The notes below the pieces were generated by a model. The model made no database searches, was not told the DNA's origin, and saw only the letters and a list, made by a program, of their open reading frames with translations. Below are positions 33,995-42,359 of a stretch of 46,360 bases of DNA, piece by piece. Each line of letters opens with the position of its first letter. Position 1 is the stretch's first letter. The DNA comes from JBBCJT01 sp037190665 (GTDB lineage Bacteria; Pseudomonadota; Alphaproteobacteria; Acetobacterales; Acetobacteraceae). Where the stretch lies: NCBI GenBank assembly GCA_037190665.1, contig JBBCJT010000081.1, positions 1 to 46,360 of the forward strand, given 5' to 3'. The position numbers and the translations under genes were made by a program.

Positions 33995-35374
33995 ATGCAG
34001 TTTCAGACGCTGTTCCGTGCCGCGGCAGACAAGCCGGTGCGCGCCGCATTGCTCGGCGCCGGCGAATTCGGCCTGTCCCTAGTCGCTCAGGCGGGGCGGA
34101 TGGCGGGACTGCAGATCGTTGCGGCCTACGATCTTTATCCCGATCGGGTCGCCAAGTCGCTGTCGGAAATGGGGGTGGCCCACCGCCGCTGTGCGAACCG
34201 CGCCGAGGCCGCCGCCGCCCAGGACGCGGGCGAGTTCGCGCTGTGTGAGCGGCTGGAGGATCTGCTCACGCTGAAGCTCGACCTCGTGGTCGAGGCGACC
34301 GGCCATGCGGAGGCCGGCGCGGCCCATGCCGCCGCTTCCATCGCCGCGGGTATCGGCGTGGCGATGGTCTCCAAGGAGGCCGAATGCGTGGTCGGCCCGG
34401 CCCTGTATCATCGCGCCCGTGCGGCCGGCGTGCCCTACACGCTGGTGGACGGGGACCAGCCCGCGCTGCTGATCGGCCTCGTCTCCTGGGCCCGCACGCT
34501 GGGCATGCCCATCGTCGCCGCCGGTAAGAGCAGCGAGTACGATTTCGTCTTCCATCCGCGCGACGGCGCGACGCGCTGGCTGGAGCGCAGCGTCGCCGCG
34601 CCGCAGATTGCCGACATGTGGGACCTCGGCAGCGACATCCCCGCCACCGTCGCGAAACGGGCGGAGGCGCTGGCCGAGCTGCCGCAGCGGACCGTGCCCG
34701 ACAGTTGCGAGATGGCGCTGGTCGCCAACGCCACCGGGCTGATGCCGGAAGGCGCGGAGTTCCACGCCCCCCTCGCCCACACCAACGAGCTGCCCGACAT
34801 CTACGGTCCCCGCGCCGCGGGCGGCGTGCTCGGGCGCGACGGCGTGCTGGATGTGTTCAACTGCCTCCGCCGGCCCGACGAGGCGAGCTTCGCCGGCGGC
34901 GTCTTCGTGGTGGTGGAACTGGCGGACACGCGCACCGGCGAGTTGTTCGCCGGCAAGGGCATCCCCGTCTCGCGCGACCGGCGGCGGGCGCTGATCTACA
35001 ACCCGTCGCATCTGCTCGGCGTCGAGGCGCCGATGTCGCTGCTCGCGGCGGCCCGGCTCGATCACTCGATCCTCAACGACGACTACCGCCTGCGCGTCGA
35101 TCTGGTCTGCCGCGCCGTGCGCGACATCGCCGCCGGCGAGGTGCTGGCGATCGAAGGCACGCGGCATGCCGTGCCCGCGCTCGACCCCGGGCTGCTGCCG
35201 GCGGTGGCGGATGGCGACGACTCTCCCCTGCCCTACTACATGGCGGTGGGCCGTACGCTGCGCCGAGCCGTGGCCAAGGGTGCGCTGCTCCGCTTCGGCG
35301 ACGTCGTTCCGCCGACCGGCAACGTCCTGTGGGACCTGCGGCGGGAGCAGGTCGGGACGATGCTCGCCGCCTGA
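33995..35374 (+). CDS. Homoserine dehydrogenase-like NAD(P)-binding oxidoreductase with SAF domain (COG4091 type)
   Basis: The product has 459 residues. The Rossmann motif ALLGAGEFG (18-26) is followed by AAYDLYPDR and a homoserine-dehydrogenase-like core (LVVEATGHAEAG, VAMVSKEAECVVGP). The C-terminal part (about 350-440) resembles a SAF domain (VCRAVRDIAAGEVLAIEG, GALLRFGDVVPP), a fold that binds sugar acids in altronate dehydratase and related enzymes. There is no aspartokinase domain, and threonine-pathway neighbours are absent. Context (a TRAP operon divergent, hydroxyacid dehydrogenases downstream) suggests oxidation of a hydroxy or sugar acid. The ribosome site GAGGGAGGA lies about 11 nt before the ATG, which is itself inside the inverted repeat described at 33987-33998. 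Confidence 0.84.
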   Translation: MQFQTLFRAAADKPVRAALLGAGEFGLSLVAQAGRMAGLQIVAAYDLYPDRVAKSLSEMGVAHRRCANRAEAAAAQDAGEFALCERLEDLLTLKLDLVVEATGHAEAGAAHAAASIAAGIGVAMVSKEAECVVGPALYHRARAAGVPYTLVDGDQPALLIGLVSWARTLGMPIVAAGKSSEYDFVFHPRDGATRWLERSVAAPQIADMWDLGSDIPATVAKRAEALAELPQRTVPDSCEMALVANATGLMPEGAEFHAPLAHTNELPDIYGPRAAGGVLGRDGVLDVFNCLRRPDEASFAGGVFVVVELADTRTGELFAGKGIPVSRDRRRALIYNPSHLLGVEAPMSLLAAARLDHSILNDDYRLRVDLVCRAVRDIAAGEVLAIEGTRHAVPALDPGLLPAVADGDDSPLPYYMAVGRTLRRAVAKGALLRFGDVVPPTGNVLWDLRREQVGTMLAA

Positions 35375-35381
35375 GGCCATC

Positions 35382-35432
35382 GCGGGCGCATCGCCCGCAC
35401 AACAACAAGACCGTCCGAACCAACGGGCGGTC
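35382..35432. terminator. Two hairpins in the 81-bp gap between the SAF oxidoreductase and binding-protein genes
   Basis: The first hairpin pairs GCGGGCG (35382-35388) with CGCCCGC (35392-35398) around CAT. The second pairs GACCGTCCG (35409-35417) with CGGGCGGTC (35424-35432), with one mismatch. They are followed by the ribosome site GAGGAAGGAA of the next gene. They may partly terminate the transcript, or mark an mRNA processing point that lets the receptor gene be expressed at a different level. No T-run is seen. Confidence 0.4.
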
Positions 35433-35455
35433 CTACCCCCGAGGAAGGAAACGCC

Positions 35456-36751
35456 ATGCTTCGACGCCGCACCCTGCTGCGCTCGGCTGCCGCCACGGTA
35501 GCCGGGGCCGCCATGCTCGACCGCGCCCGCGCCTGGGCGCAGACCCAGCCCTTCCAGCCGGAGCCCGGCGCGCAGCTCCGCTTCCTGCGCTGGGCCCGGT
35601 TCCTGGAAGCCGAGGACAAGGCCACGGCGGAGAACATCCGCCTGTTCAGCGAGGCAACCGGCGTTCCGGTGCGCATAGACAGCGTCTGGCAGGACGACGT
35701 GATTTCCCAGCTTTCGGTGGCGGCCAATGTCGGCAGCGGGCCGGACATCGCCTGGACGCTGCACACCACGCCGCACCTGTTCGCCGACAAGCTCGTCGAC
35801 GTCACCGACGTGGCCGAGCATATCGGCAGCCGCTACGGCGGCTGGTTCCCGCTGATCGAGGCCTATGGCAAGCGCGACGGCCGCTGGATCGGCATCAGCA
35901 ACGTCGTGATCGGCGTGCTGCCGGTCTATCGCATCTCCGCCGTGCGGGAGGCCGGGTTCCAGTCCTTCCCCACCGACACCGCCGGCTTCCTGAAGCTGTG
36001 CCAGGAGCTGAAGCGCATCGGCAAGCCGTCGGGCTTCCCGCTCTCCCGCGCGCCGTCGGACGGCAACAGCTTCGCCCACTGGCTACTGTGGTCGCATGGC
36101 GGGCGCATGGTGGACGAGAACAACCGCGTCGCGCTCGATACGCCGGAGACGCTGCGGGCCGTGGAGTATGCACGCGAACTCGCCGCGACCTTCATCAACG
36201 GCGCGACGGCCTGGAACGACGCCAACAACAACCAGGCCTTCCTCGCTGGCCAGGTGGCGCTGATCAACAACGCCGTCTCCGTCTACGGCAAGGCGCGGGC
36301 GGACAAGATGGAGATGGCCGACGACATCGACCACGCCTACTGGCCGGTCGGTCCCGTTGGCTCGCCCACCGAGCTGCACCTCGTCTATCCGTTCGTGATC
36401 TTCCGCTACTCGCGCTATCCGAACGCGGCGAAGGCGCTGCTGACGTTCATGCTGGAGCGGCCGCAGTACGAGCGGGTGCTGAACAACTCGGCCGGCTACG
36501 TCAGCCACGCGCTGCGCGCCTATGACGACGCGGCGGTCTGGCAGAGCGATCCGCGCATCCGCGCCTTCCGCGACGTGGCCGCCCGCGGCCGGCCGATGGG
36601 CTATGCGGGGCCGATCGGGCCCGCCGCGGCGTCCGCCTTCGCCGAGGCTATCCTGCCCGACATGTTCGGCGAGGCGATCAGCGGCGAGGCAAGCCCGCGC
36701 GACGCCGTCACCCGCGCCGCCCGTCGCGCCCAGCGCGCGTACCGGAACTGA
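35456..36751 (+). CDS. ABC transporter extracellular solute-binding protein, family 1 (sugar type)
   Basis: The product has 431 residues. A Tat-like leader (MLRRRTLLRSAAATVAGAAM) precedes a family-1 receptor: LRFLRWARFLEAEDKATAENIRLF, then DDVISQLSVAANVGSGPDIAW (a typical sugar-receptor segment), NVVIGVLPVYRISAV and NNNQAFLAGQVALINNAVSV. Such proteins bind mono- or oligosaccharides or polyols in the periplasm. No cognate permease or ATPase genes lie nearby, so the receptor is an orphan that must use transporter parts encoded elsewhere. It stands between the SAF oxidoreductase and the hydroxyacid dehydrogenase genes and is followed after 5 bp by the latter. Confidence 0.88.
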   Translation: MLRRRTLLRSAAATVAGAAMLDRARAWAQTQPFQPEPGAQLRFLRWARFLEAEDKATAENIRLFSEATGVPVRIDSVWQDDVISQLSVAANVGSGPDIAWTLHTTPHLFADKLVDVTDVAEHIGSRYGGWFPLIEAYGKRDGRWIGISNVVIGVLPVYRISAVREAGFQSFPTDTAGFLKLCQELKRIGKPSGFPLSRAPSDGNSFAHWLLWSHGGRMVDENNRVALDTPETLRAVEYARELAATFINGATAWNDANNNQAFLAGQVALINNAVSVYGKARADKMEMADDIDHAYWPVGPVGSPTELHLVYPFVIFRYSRYPNAAKALLTFMLERPQYERVLNNSAGYVSHALRAYDDAAVWQSDPRIRAFRDVAARGRPMGYAGPIGPAAASAFAEAILPDMFGEAISGEASPRDAVTRAARRAQRAYRN

Positions 36752-36756
36752 GCGGC

Positions 36757-37644
36757 ATGGCGACGATCGGCTTCATCGGGCTGGGCACCATGGGGCGGCT
36801 GATGGCCGCCCGCCTGCTTCAGGCCGGCCACACCGTCCGCGTGCATGATGTCGTGCCCGCTTCCGTCGAAGGGCTGGTGGCGCAAGGAGCGGTGAACGCC
36901 GGCTCCGTCGCCGGCGCGGCCGAGGGCGCGGATGCGGTGGTGCTGATGCTGCCCGACACCCCGGACGTGGAGGCGGTGGCGCGGGGGCTGGACGGGCTGC
37001 TCGCCCATCCGCCCGCGGGCAGGCTGGTGATCGACATGAGCACCATCGCCGCCGCCGCCGCGCGCAACCTCGCGGCGGCCTTCGCGGAGAAAGGGGTGGC
37101 CCTGCTGGACGCGCCGGTCAGCGGCGGGCCGCAGGGGGCCGAGACTGGCGCGCTGTCCATCATGGTCGGCGGCGACGCGGAGGCTTTCGCGAAGGCGCAG
37201 CCGATCCTGTCGGCCATGGGCACCACGATCCGCCATGTCGGCGCGGCCGGCGCGGGACAGACGGTGAAGGCGTGCAACCAGCTCATCTGCGCGATGAACC
37301 TGCAGGCCATCTGCGAGGCGCTCGCGCTGGGCCGCGCCAACGGCGTGGACCTGCCGCTGCTGCGGGAGGTGCTGCAGGGCGGCGCGGCCGGGTCGTGGAT
37401 GCTGCAGAACCTCGGCCCGAAGATGATCGCGGGCGATCCTTCGGCCGGGTTCCGCATCGACCTGAAGCTGAAGGACCTGCGGCTGGCCGGCGAGATGGCC
37501 TTCGCCGCGGGCCTGCCCCTGCCGGGACTCGCACTCGCCACCAGTCTCTATCTGGAAGCGCGCGCGCATGGTGAAGGCGGCAACGGCAATCAGGCGCTGT
37601 TCCGCACCTATGACCGCATGACCAATCAGGAAGACCGCCGATGA
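36757..37644 (+). CDS. NAD(P)-dependent beta-hydroxyacid dehydrogenase (HIBADH/tartronate semialdehyde reductase family), copy 1
   Basis: The product has 295 residues. The Rossmann motif GFIGLGTMG is at 5-13. The substrate-site stretch DAPVSGGPQGAETGALSIMVGG is at about 118-139 and catalytic Lys171 lies in GQTVKACNQ. Enzymes of this family interconvert 2- or 3-hydroxy acids and their semialdehydes (3-hydroxyisobutyrate, tartronate semialdehyde, D-threonate or related acids). The stop overlaps the start of a second family member (ATGA, 37641-37644). The two proteins are only distantly alike, so they probably have different substrates or sequential roles. Confidence 0.9.
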   Translation: MATIGFIGLGTMGRLMAARLLQAGHTVRVHDVVPASVEGLVAQGAVNAGSVAGAAEGADAVVLMLPDTPDVEAVARGLDGLLAHPPAGRLVIDMSTIAAAAARNLAAAFAEKGVALLDAPVSGGPQGAETGALSIMVGGDAEAFAKAQPILSAMGTTIRHVGAAGAGQTVKACNQLICAMNLQAICEALALGRANGVDLPLLREVLQGGAAGSWMLQNLGPKMIAGDPSAGFRIDLKLKDLRLAGEMAFAAGLPLPGLALATSLYLEARAHGEGGNGNQALFRTYDRMTNQEDRR

Positions 37645-38528
37645 CCCTCCCCCGCCTTGGTTTCCTCGGCATCGGCCTGATGGGCGAGGCGATGGTGCGC
37701 CGGCTGCTGGATCGCGGATATGCGGTCACGGTCTGGAACCTCGAACCCGAACGGCTCGACCTCGTCGTGCCCCACGGGGCGGTGGCCGCCGCCTCACCCG
37801 CCGACGTCGCGCGCGCCTCGGACATCGTGATGAGTTGCGTGCTCCACGCCGAAGCGGTGGGGGCCGTCCTGTTCGGCCCGCAGGGCGTGGCGAGCGTCGG
37901 CACCGGCGGGCCGGCGAGGTTGCAGATCGACAGCTCCACCATTCCCGCCGACTTCGCGCGCGAGGCGGCGGAGCGGTTGCGCGCGGCCACGGGCATGGGC
38001 TTCGTCGATGCGCCGATCTCCGGCGGGCCGGCGGGCGCGCGGTCGGGCTCGCTCGCCATCATGGCCGGCGGTTCGGCGGAGGATTTCGCGGCGGCCGAGC
38101 CGGTGCTGCGCGAACTGGGCGCGAACCTTACCCATATCGGCCCGGTCGGCAGCGGCCAGACCGTGAAGATGCTCAACCAGGCCATCGTCGGCACCGGCTT
38201 CGTGCTGCTGGCGGAGGTGCTGGCGATGGCCGAGGCGGCCGGGCTGGACGCCGCCATCGTGCCGAAGGCGCTGGCCGGCGGCATGGCGGACAGCACGATG
38301 CTGCAGCGCATCTGGCCGCTGATGCAGCAGCGCCGTTTCGATCCGCCGCTGGGCTACGGGCGGCAGCTCCGCAAGGACATGCGGCTGGTCGATGCGATGC
38401 TGCGCGGGCTGGAACTGGACCTGCCGGTGGTCCGCACAGGCATCGCGCAGGTGGAGGACTACGTGTCCGCCGGCAATGAGATGGCCGATATCGTCTCGCT
38501 GATCCGGCTGTATCGATCCGATCCCTAG
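37641..38528 (+). CDS. NAD(P)-dependent beta-hydroxyacid dehydrogenase, copy 2
   Basis: The product has 295 residues, the same length as its upstream paralogue. Nucleotide motif GFLGIGLMG is at 7-15, the substrate loop DAPISGGPAGARSGSLAIMAGG at about 123-144, and catalytic Lys176 in GQTVKMLNQ. The C-terminal half differs clearly from copy 1 (PLMQQRRFDPPLGYGRQLRKD against PKMIAGDPSAGFRIDLKLKD), yet both keep the KD that follows the membrane-distal helix. The TAG stop overlaps the stop of the convergent acetyltransferase gene in CTAG (38525-38528). It is the last gene of the rightward operon. Confidence 0.9.
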   Translation: MTLPRLGFLGIGLMGEAMVRRLLDRGYAVTVWNLEPERLDLVVPHGAVAAASPADVARASDIVMSCVLHAEAVGAVLFGPQGVASVGTGGPARLQIDSSTIPADFAREAAERLRAATGMGFVDAPISGGPAGARSGSLAIMAGGSAEDFAAAEPVLRELGANLTHIGPVGSGQTVKMLNQAIVGTGFVLLAEVLAMAEAAGLDAAIVPKALAGGMADSTMLQRIWPLMQQRRFDPPLGYGRQLRKDMRLVDAMLRGLELDLPVVRTGIAQVEDYVSAGNEMADIVSLIRLYRSDP

Positions 38529-39349
38529 CCGAACTCCGGACCGCCCATCGCGACGAGAAACTGCGGCCGCCCTCCGAGAGTCGCGCCGAGCGTCATGCGC
38601 GTGAAGGGGCGAAGCTGCTCGCCGCCGGCGGCCTGCACTGCGGCGACCGCATCGGTCGCGGCATCGGCGATGTCCGCGACGATGGGCGCATCGCCCGCGC
38701 CGCGCTGCGCGGCGGCCAGCAGGGCGAGGCCCGTTGCCGAATCCTTCGCGACGACCGGGCCGATCTGCGTGACGAGCCGTCCGTCCCGGCCGAGCGCGAA
38801 GCCGCTGCCGTCCTCGGCGATCCACGCGGCGCGGGGCAGTCGCGATGCGAAGCTGCGCAGCAGCCCCTCGCGCGGGGCGCCGAACGCCTCCTCGTCCAGC
38901 GCGAGCACGAGCGGCCAGTCCTCCGCCCGCATCGGCCGCACGCGCACATCCGGCGCGGCGAGTGGTGACGTGATGCGCCAGCGCGCGAAGCCGAATGCAT
39001 CGCCGAAACCCAGCTTCGCATAGACCGGCCGCCCCGCCGGCGTCGCATCCAGCGCGACGACACGCATCCCCGCCGCCGCGTCCACGGCCCAGCGCATCAA
39101 CTCCGTCGCCAGCCCCGCGCGCCGGCGGTCCGGGCGGACCAGCACCATCGATATCCACGCCGCCGCATCGCCATGCCGGATCACGGCCGCCGACGCCGCG
39201 AGGCAGTCCGCATCGCCGTCATCGACCACGCGAACCGGCCCGCCATCGAGGAACACGCGCCAGTCCGCCTGTGTCTGGTTCCAGCCGACGACGGCCGATA
39301 AGGCGGCGGCGCGCGGCAGATCGGCTTCGGTGAGGGATCGGAACTGCAT
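38525..39349 (-). CDS. GNAT family N-acetyltransferase with two GNAT-like halves
   Basis: The product has 274 residues. The N-terminal GNAT domain (about 1-130) shows the acetyl-CoA motif VRPDRRRAGLATELMRWAV (about 71-89) and the downstream DATPAGRPVYAKLGF pattern. The C-terminal half (about 135-274) starts VRVRPMRAEDWPLVLALDEEAFG and fits the Acetyltransf_18 type, which often pairs with an N-terminal GNAT domain. The substrate is unknown. It is transcribed leftward, alone, convergent with the hydroxyacid dehydrogenase pair and sharing a CTAG stop with it. Confidence 0.86.
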   Translation of the reverse strand: MQFRSLTEADLPRAAALSAVVGWNQTQADWRVFLDGGPVRVVDDGDADCLAASAAVIRHGDAAAWISMVLVRPDRRRAGLATELMRWAVDAAAGMRVVALDATPAGRPVYAKLGFGDAFGFARWRITSPLAAPDVRVRPMRAEDWPLVLALDEEAFGAPREGLLRSFASRLPRAAWIAEDGSGFALGRDGRLVTQIGPVVAKDSATGLALLAAAQRGAGDAPIVADIADAATDAVAAVQAAGGEQLRPFTRMTLGATLGGRPQFLVAMGGPEFG

Positions 39350-39393
39350 CAGGTCATCGTAGCGCCAACCGAATGAAGGGCGACTACCCCCGT

Positions 39394-39714
39394 CTACGCC
39401 ACAGGCGCGCGATCGATGGCCGAGAGCGGTACATTCACGGCGAAGATCCGTGCCTCGATGCCCTCGATGCCGAAGCCCCGCAGGCGTGCGGTGTGTTTCA
39501 CCCGGTACCGATCCGCATCGGCCGCGTTGTCAAACAGATAGATGCCACCCGCCCGCTTCTCGGCCTCGTTCTCAGTCCATATCTTCCAGATGAGGCCGGA
39601 TTCGCCGGCGATATCCTGCGCCAGCCCTGTCATCTGTTCGCTCATCTTGTGCCCGAACGGGCCGGGGAACGGGAAATCGACCTGCAATACGAAAGGGGTA
39701 TTTGAAGTATTCAT
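39394..39714 (-). CDS. YdhR-like putative monooxygenase
   Basis: The product has 106 residues. FVLQVDFPFPGPFGHKMSEQM near the start, LIWKIWTENEAEKRAGGIYLFDN in the middle and YRVKHTARLRGFGIEGIEARIFAVN near the end match the small YdhR family (ferredoxin-like dimeric alpha-beta barrel). The monooxygenase label is by fold, since activity has not been shown for most members. The ATG at 39714 fits the family N-terminus; an in-frame GTG at 39741 would add nine residues. It stands alone between the acetyltransferase gene and the Gfo/Idh/MocA gene. The 199 bp to the next gene hold no feature I can name. Confidence 0.83.
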   Translation of the reverse strand: MNTSNTPFVLQVDFPFPGPFGHKMSEQMTGLAQDIAGESGLIWKIWTENEAEKRAGGIYLFDNAADADRYRVKHTARLRGFGIEGIEARIFAVNVPLSAIDRAPVA

Positions 39715-39912
39715 GCTCTCATCCGCTTTGATCAGTAACACCGGAAACCATTAGATGCCACAGGGCATGCGCTGCACCTAGCCTCCCTGCCCGAACAGGC
39801 TTGAGCGGCGCCGCGCGGACCAGGATTTGGAACGGCATGAATCCGTCGCGGCGCAGTCCAATCCGGCCGCCGAGGGCTTGATCGCGCCATAATGGTCGCC
39901 TTCCCTGCGGCA

Positions 39913-40914
39913 ATGCTCAGGTTTCTCGTCGTCGGCGCCGGGGCTTTCGCGCGCGTTCATCTGGGAGCGCTGGCCCGGCTGGGGATCGTGCCCCTCGCCT
40001 ATGATCCCGATCCGGCCGCGCGCGCGGCACTGCCGGGTGTCGCCTTCGTGGACACGCTCGCTGTCGGGCTGGCGGCCTGCGATGCGGCGATCATCGCCAC
40101 GCCACCCGCCACGCACGCGCAGATCGCCGAGGCCGTGCTGCGCGCCGGGCGCGACGTGTTCCTGGAAAAGCCTGCGACCGAAACCGCGGCCGACAGCGCC
40201 GCGCTGGCGGAACTCGCGCAGGAGACGGGACGGATCGTCCAGGTGGGAATGTACTTCCGCTTCCACCCGAAAACGCGCGCACTGCACCGCATGATCGGGG
40301 ACGGCACGTTCGGGCGTGTGTTCCACATTTCCGCGCGGATGTCCGGGCTGAAGCGCGCCCGTGGCGATTCCGGCGCGATGCTGAACGATGCGGTCCACTT
40401 CGCGGACCTCATCCCGTTCCTGATCGGCGAAGCGCCGGCCCGCGTATTCGCCATGATGCAGGATCCGCTGGAACGCGGGCGCGAGGATCTGTGCACGATC
40501 CAGCTTGCTTTCCCCTCGGGTGCCACGGCGCTGATCGAGGCCGGCTGCGTCGTTCCCGGTGAACACGACGACAGCATCGTGCGCGGTGCCGAGACGCGGA
40601 AGCTGCTCGCCGTGTCGGGCAGCAAGGCGCTGGCGGAACTCGACTACGCGGCCGAACGCCTCGTTCTCCGGCGTGGAGGGCATCGCCCCGACGGCACGGG
40701 CGCATGGCTACCGGATCACGCGCCGCGCGAATATCCGAACGCACCCGCGCTCGATGCAGTGGGTGTGGTGGCAGCACAGCTCGTCGCGTTCATGGACTCC
40801 ATCGCCACGCGGTCCCCGCAGGGGCCGGGCCTGATCGACGGCGGCGTCGCGCCATTGCGCATCATGGATGCGGCGCGGCGTTCGGCAATGGAAGGGCGCA
40901 TGGTGGAGATCTGA
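39913..40914 (+). CDS. Gfo/Idh/MocA family oxidoreductase
   Basis: The product has 333 residues from the ATG at 39913. An in-frame ATG at 39892 would add seven residues and cannot be excluded. The nucleotide motif VVGAGAFARVH is at about 6-16 and EKPA at 85-88, where Lys is the catalytic residue of the family. The C-terminal half has GEHDDSIVRGAETRK and LDYAAERL. Enzymes of this family oxidise or reduce sugars, inositols or keto-sugars with NAD(P). Its stop shares a base with the start of an enolase-superfamily gene (TGATG), so both are co-translated. Confidence 0.87.
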   Translation: MLRFLVVGAGAFARVHLGALARLGIVPLAYDPDPAARAALPGVAFVDTLAVGLAACDAAIIATPPATHAQIAEAVLRAGRDVFLEKPATETAADSAALAELAQETGRIVQVGMYFRFHPKTRALHRMIGDGTFGRVFHISARMSGLKRARGDSGAMLNDAVHFADLIPFLIGEAPARVFAMMQDPLERGREDLCTIQLAFPSGATALIEAGCVVPGEHDDSIVRGAETRKLLAVSGSKALAELDYAAERLVLRRGGHRPDGTGAWLPDHAPREYPNAPALDAVGVVAAQLVAFMDSIATRSPQGPGLIDGGVAPLRIMDAARRSAMEGRMVEI

Positions 40915-42359
40915 TGCGCTTCGCGCTGGCCGGGCTGGAGTGCCGCGAGTGGCCATTCCGGCTGCGCATGCCGTTTCGCTTCGGCGTCATCACCGTCACG
41001 CACGGCCGGCAGGCGGTGGTGCGCGCACGTATCCGGCTGGAGGACGGGCGCGAGCATTGGGGCGTGGCGGCGGAAACGCTGGCGGCGAAGTGGTTCGACA
41101 AGGACCCGGCGCTGAGCGACGCGCAGAACGAGCATCAGCTCCGTCGCGCCATCGAGATCGCGGCCGACGCCACGAGGGCCGCCGGCACGCGCGCCGCCTT
41201 CGCCCATTTTGCCGACACGTATGAGGACGTGACCAAAGCAGGCGCGGCGGAAGGGCTGAACCCGCTCGTAGTGTCCTACGGCCGCGCGCTGATCGACCGG
41301 GCGATGCTGGATGCGCTGCTCAAGGCGCTCGGAATGTCGTTCTGGTCCGGCATGCGCGCCAATGTCGGTGGCATGACGGCCCATCCCGTCGCGGCCGATC
41401 TCGCCGGGTTCGATTTCGCCGCGATGCTGCGCGACCTCGCGCCTCTCACTCGCCTGCATGCGCGCCATACAGTCGGTCTGGTCGATCCGATCACCGATGC
41501 GGACGTGACGTCGCCCGTGGATGACGGCCTGCCCGAGACGGTCGAGGAAGTCGCCGCAACCTATCGCCATCATTACTGGAAGCTGAAGGTCGGCGGGGGC
41601 ATCACCGCCGATGTCGAGCGGCTGTCGCGTATCGCATCCGTCCTCGACAACCTGCCCGGCTATCGCGCGAGCCTCGACGGCAACGAGCAGTACGAGGATG
41701 CCGAAGGCGCGCTCGCCCTGTGGCGGGCGATGGAGGCCGAATCGCGCCTCGCACGGCTGCGGGAATCGATCCTGTATATCGAGCAGCCGGTGAAGCGCGC
41801 TCGGGCACTGGAGACGGGTATGCCGGTGCTGGCGCAAGCGCGCCCCGTCATCATCGACGAGAGCGACGGTCCGCTCGATGCCTTCGTAACCGCCCGCGCG
41901 CTCGGCTACACGGGCGTGTCGTCCAAATCCTGCAAGGGCATCTGGCGCAGCCTGATCAATCTCGCCCGCTGCCGCGCATGGAATGCGGCGGACGGCGGTG
42001 ATCGCTACTTCATGTCCGCCGAGGACCTGACCACGCTGGCCGGTGTCTGCGTGCAACAGGACCTTGCCCTCGTCTCGCTGCTGGGCCTGCCGCATGTGGA
42101 ACGCAACGGCCACCACTTCGTGGACGGGTTCGCCGGCCGGCCGCGCGACGAGGCAGCCCGCTTCCTCCGCGCCCATCCCGACCTGTACGCGGACACGTCG
42201 CACGGCCCGCGGCTGGCCCTGCACGAGGGCGCGATCAACCTCGCCTCGCTCGACACGCCGGGTCTCGGCGCGACGGTCGAGCCGGACTACGCGGCGATGG
42301 AAGCGATGCCGAAGGCCGCGTGGCCGCCTACACCACCGTCGCGTGGCGCTGCTTCATGA
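40914..42359 (+). CDS. Enolase-superfamily protein (mandelate racemase/muconate lactonizing enzyme-like)
   Basis: The product has 481 residues, longer than the usual 370-420. Catalytic-barrel motifs are present: the KLK motif at 223-225 (YWKLKVGGG), metal ligands Asp255 (SLDGNEQY), Glu290 (YIEQPV) and the Asp-Glu pair at 315-316 (IIDESDGP), and lysines 338 and 341 in SSKSCKG. These fit dehydration or epimerisation of acid sugars through proton abstraction next to a carboxylate. The N-terminal capping domain is extended, with an insertion around 60-125. The last 32 bp overlap the convergent TIM-barrel gene. The specific substrate cannot be read from the sequence. Confidence 0.83.
   Translation: MRFALAGLECREWPFRLRMPFRFGVITVTHGRQAVVRARIRLEDGREHWGVAAETLAAKWFDKDPALSDAQNEHQLRRAIEIAADATRAAGTRAAFAHFADTYEDVTKAGAAEGLNPLVVSYGRALIDRAMLDALLKALGMSFWSGMRANVGGMTAHPVAADLAGFDFAAMLRDLAPLTRLHARHTVGLVDPITDADVTSPVDDGLPETVEEVAATYRHHYWKLKVGGGITADVERLSRIASVLDNLPGYRASLDGNEQYEDAEGALALWRAMEAESRLARLRESILYIEQPVKRARALETGMPVLAQARPVIIDESDGPLDAFVTARALGYTGVSSKSCKGIWRSLINLARCRAWNAADGGDRYFMSAEDLTTLAGVCVQQDLALVSLLGLPHVERNGHHFVDGFAGRPRDEAARFLRAHPDLYADTSHGPRLALHEGAINLASLDTPGLGATVEPDYAAMEAMPKAAWPPTPPSRGAAS

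Noticed and set aside
39715..39912. Possible small gene in the gap before the Gfo/Idh/MocA gene
   Set aside because: The frames there lack a ribosome site and a plausible protein. The leftward frame covering it runs antisense through the Gfo/Idh/MocA gene and is Arg-rich.
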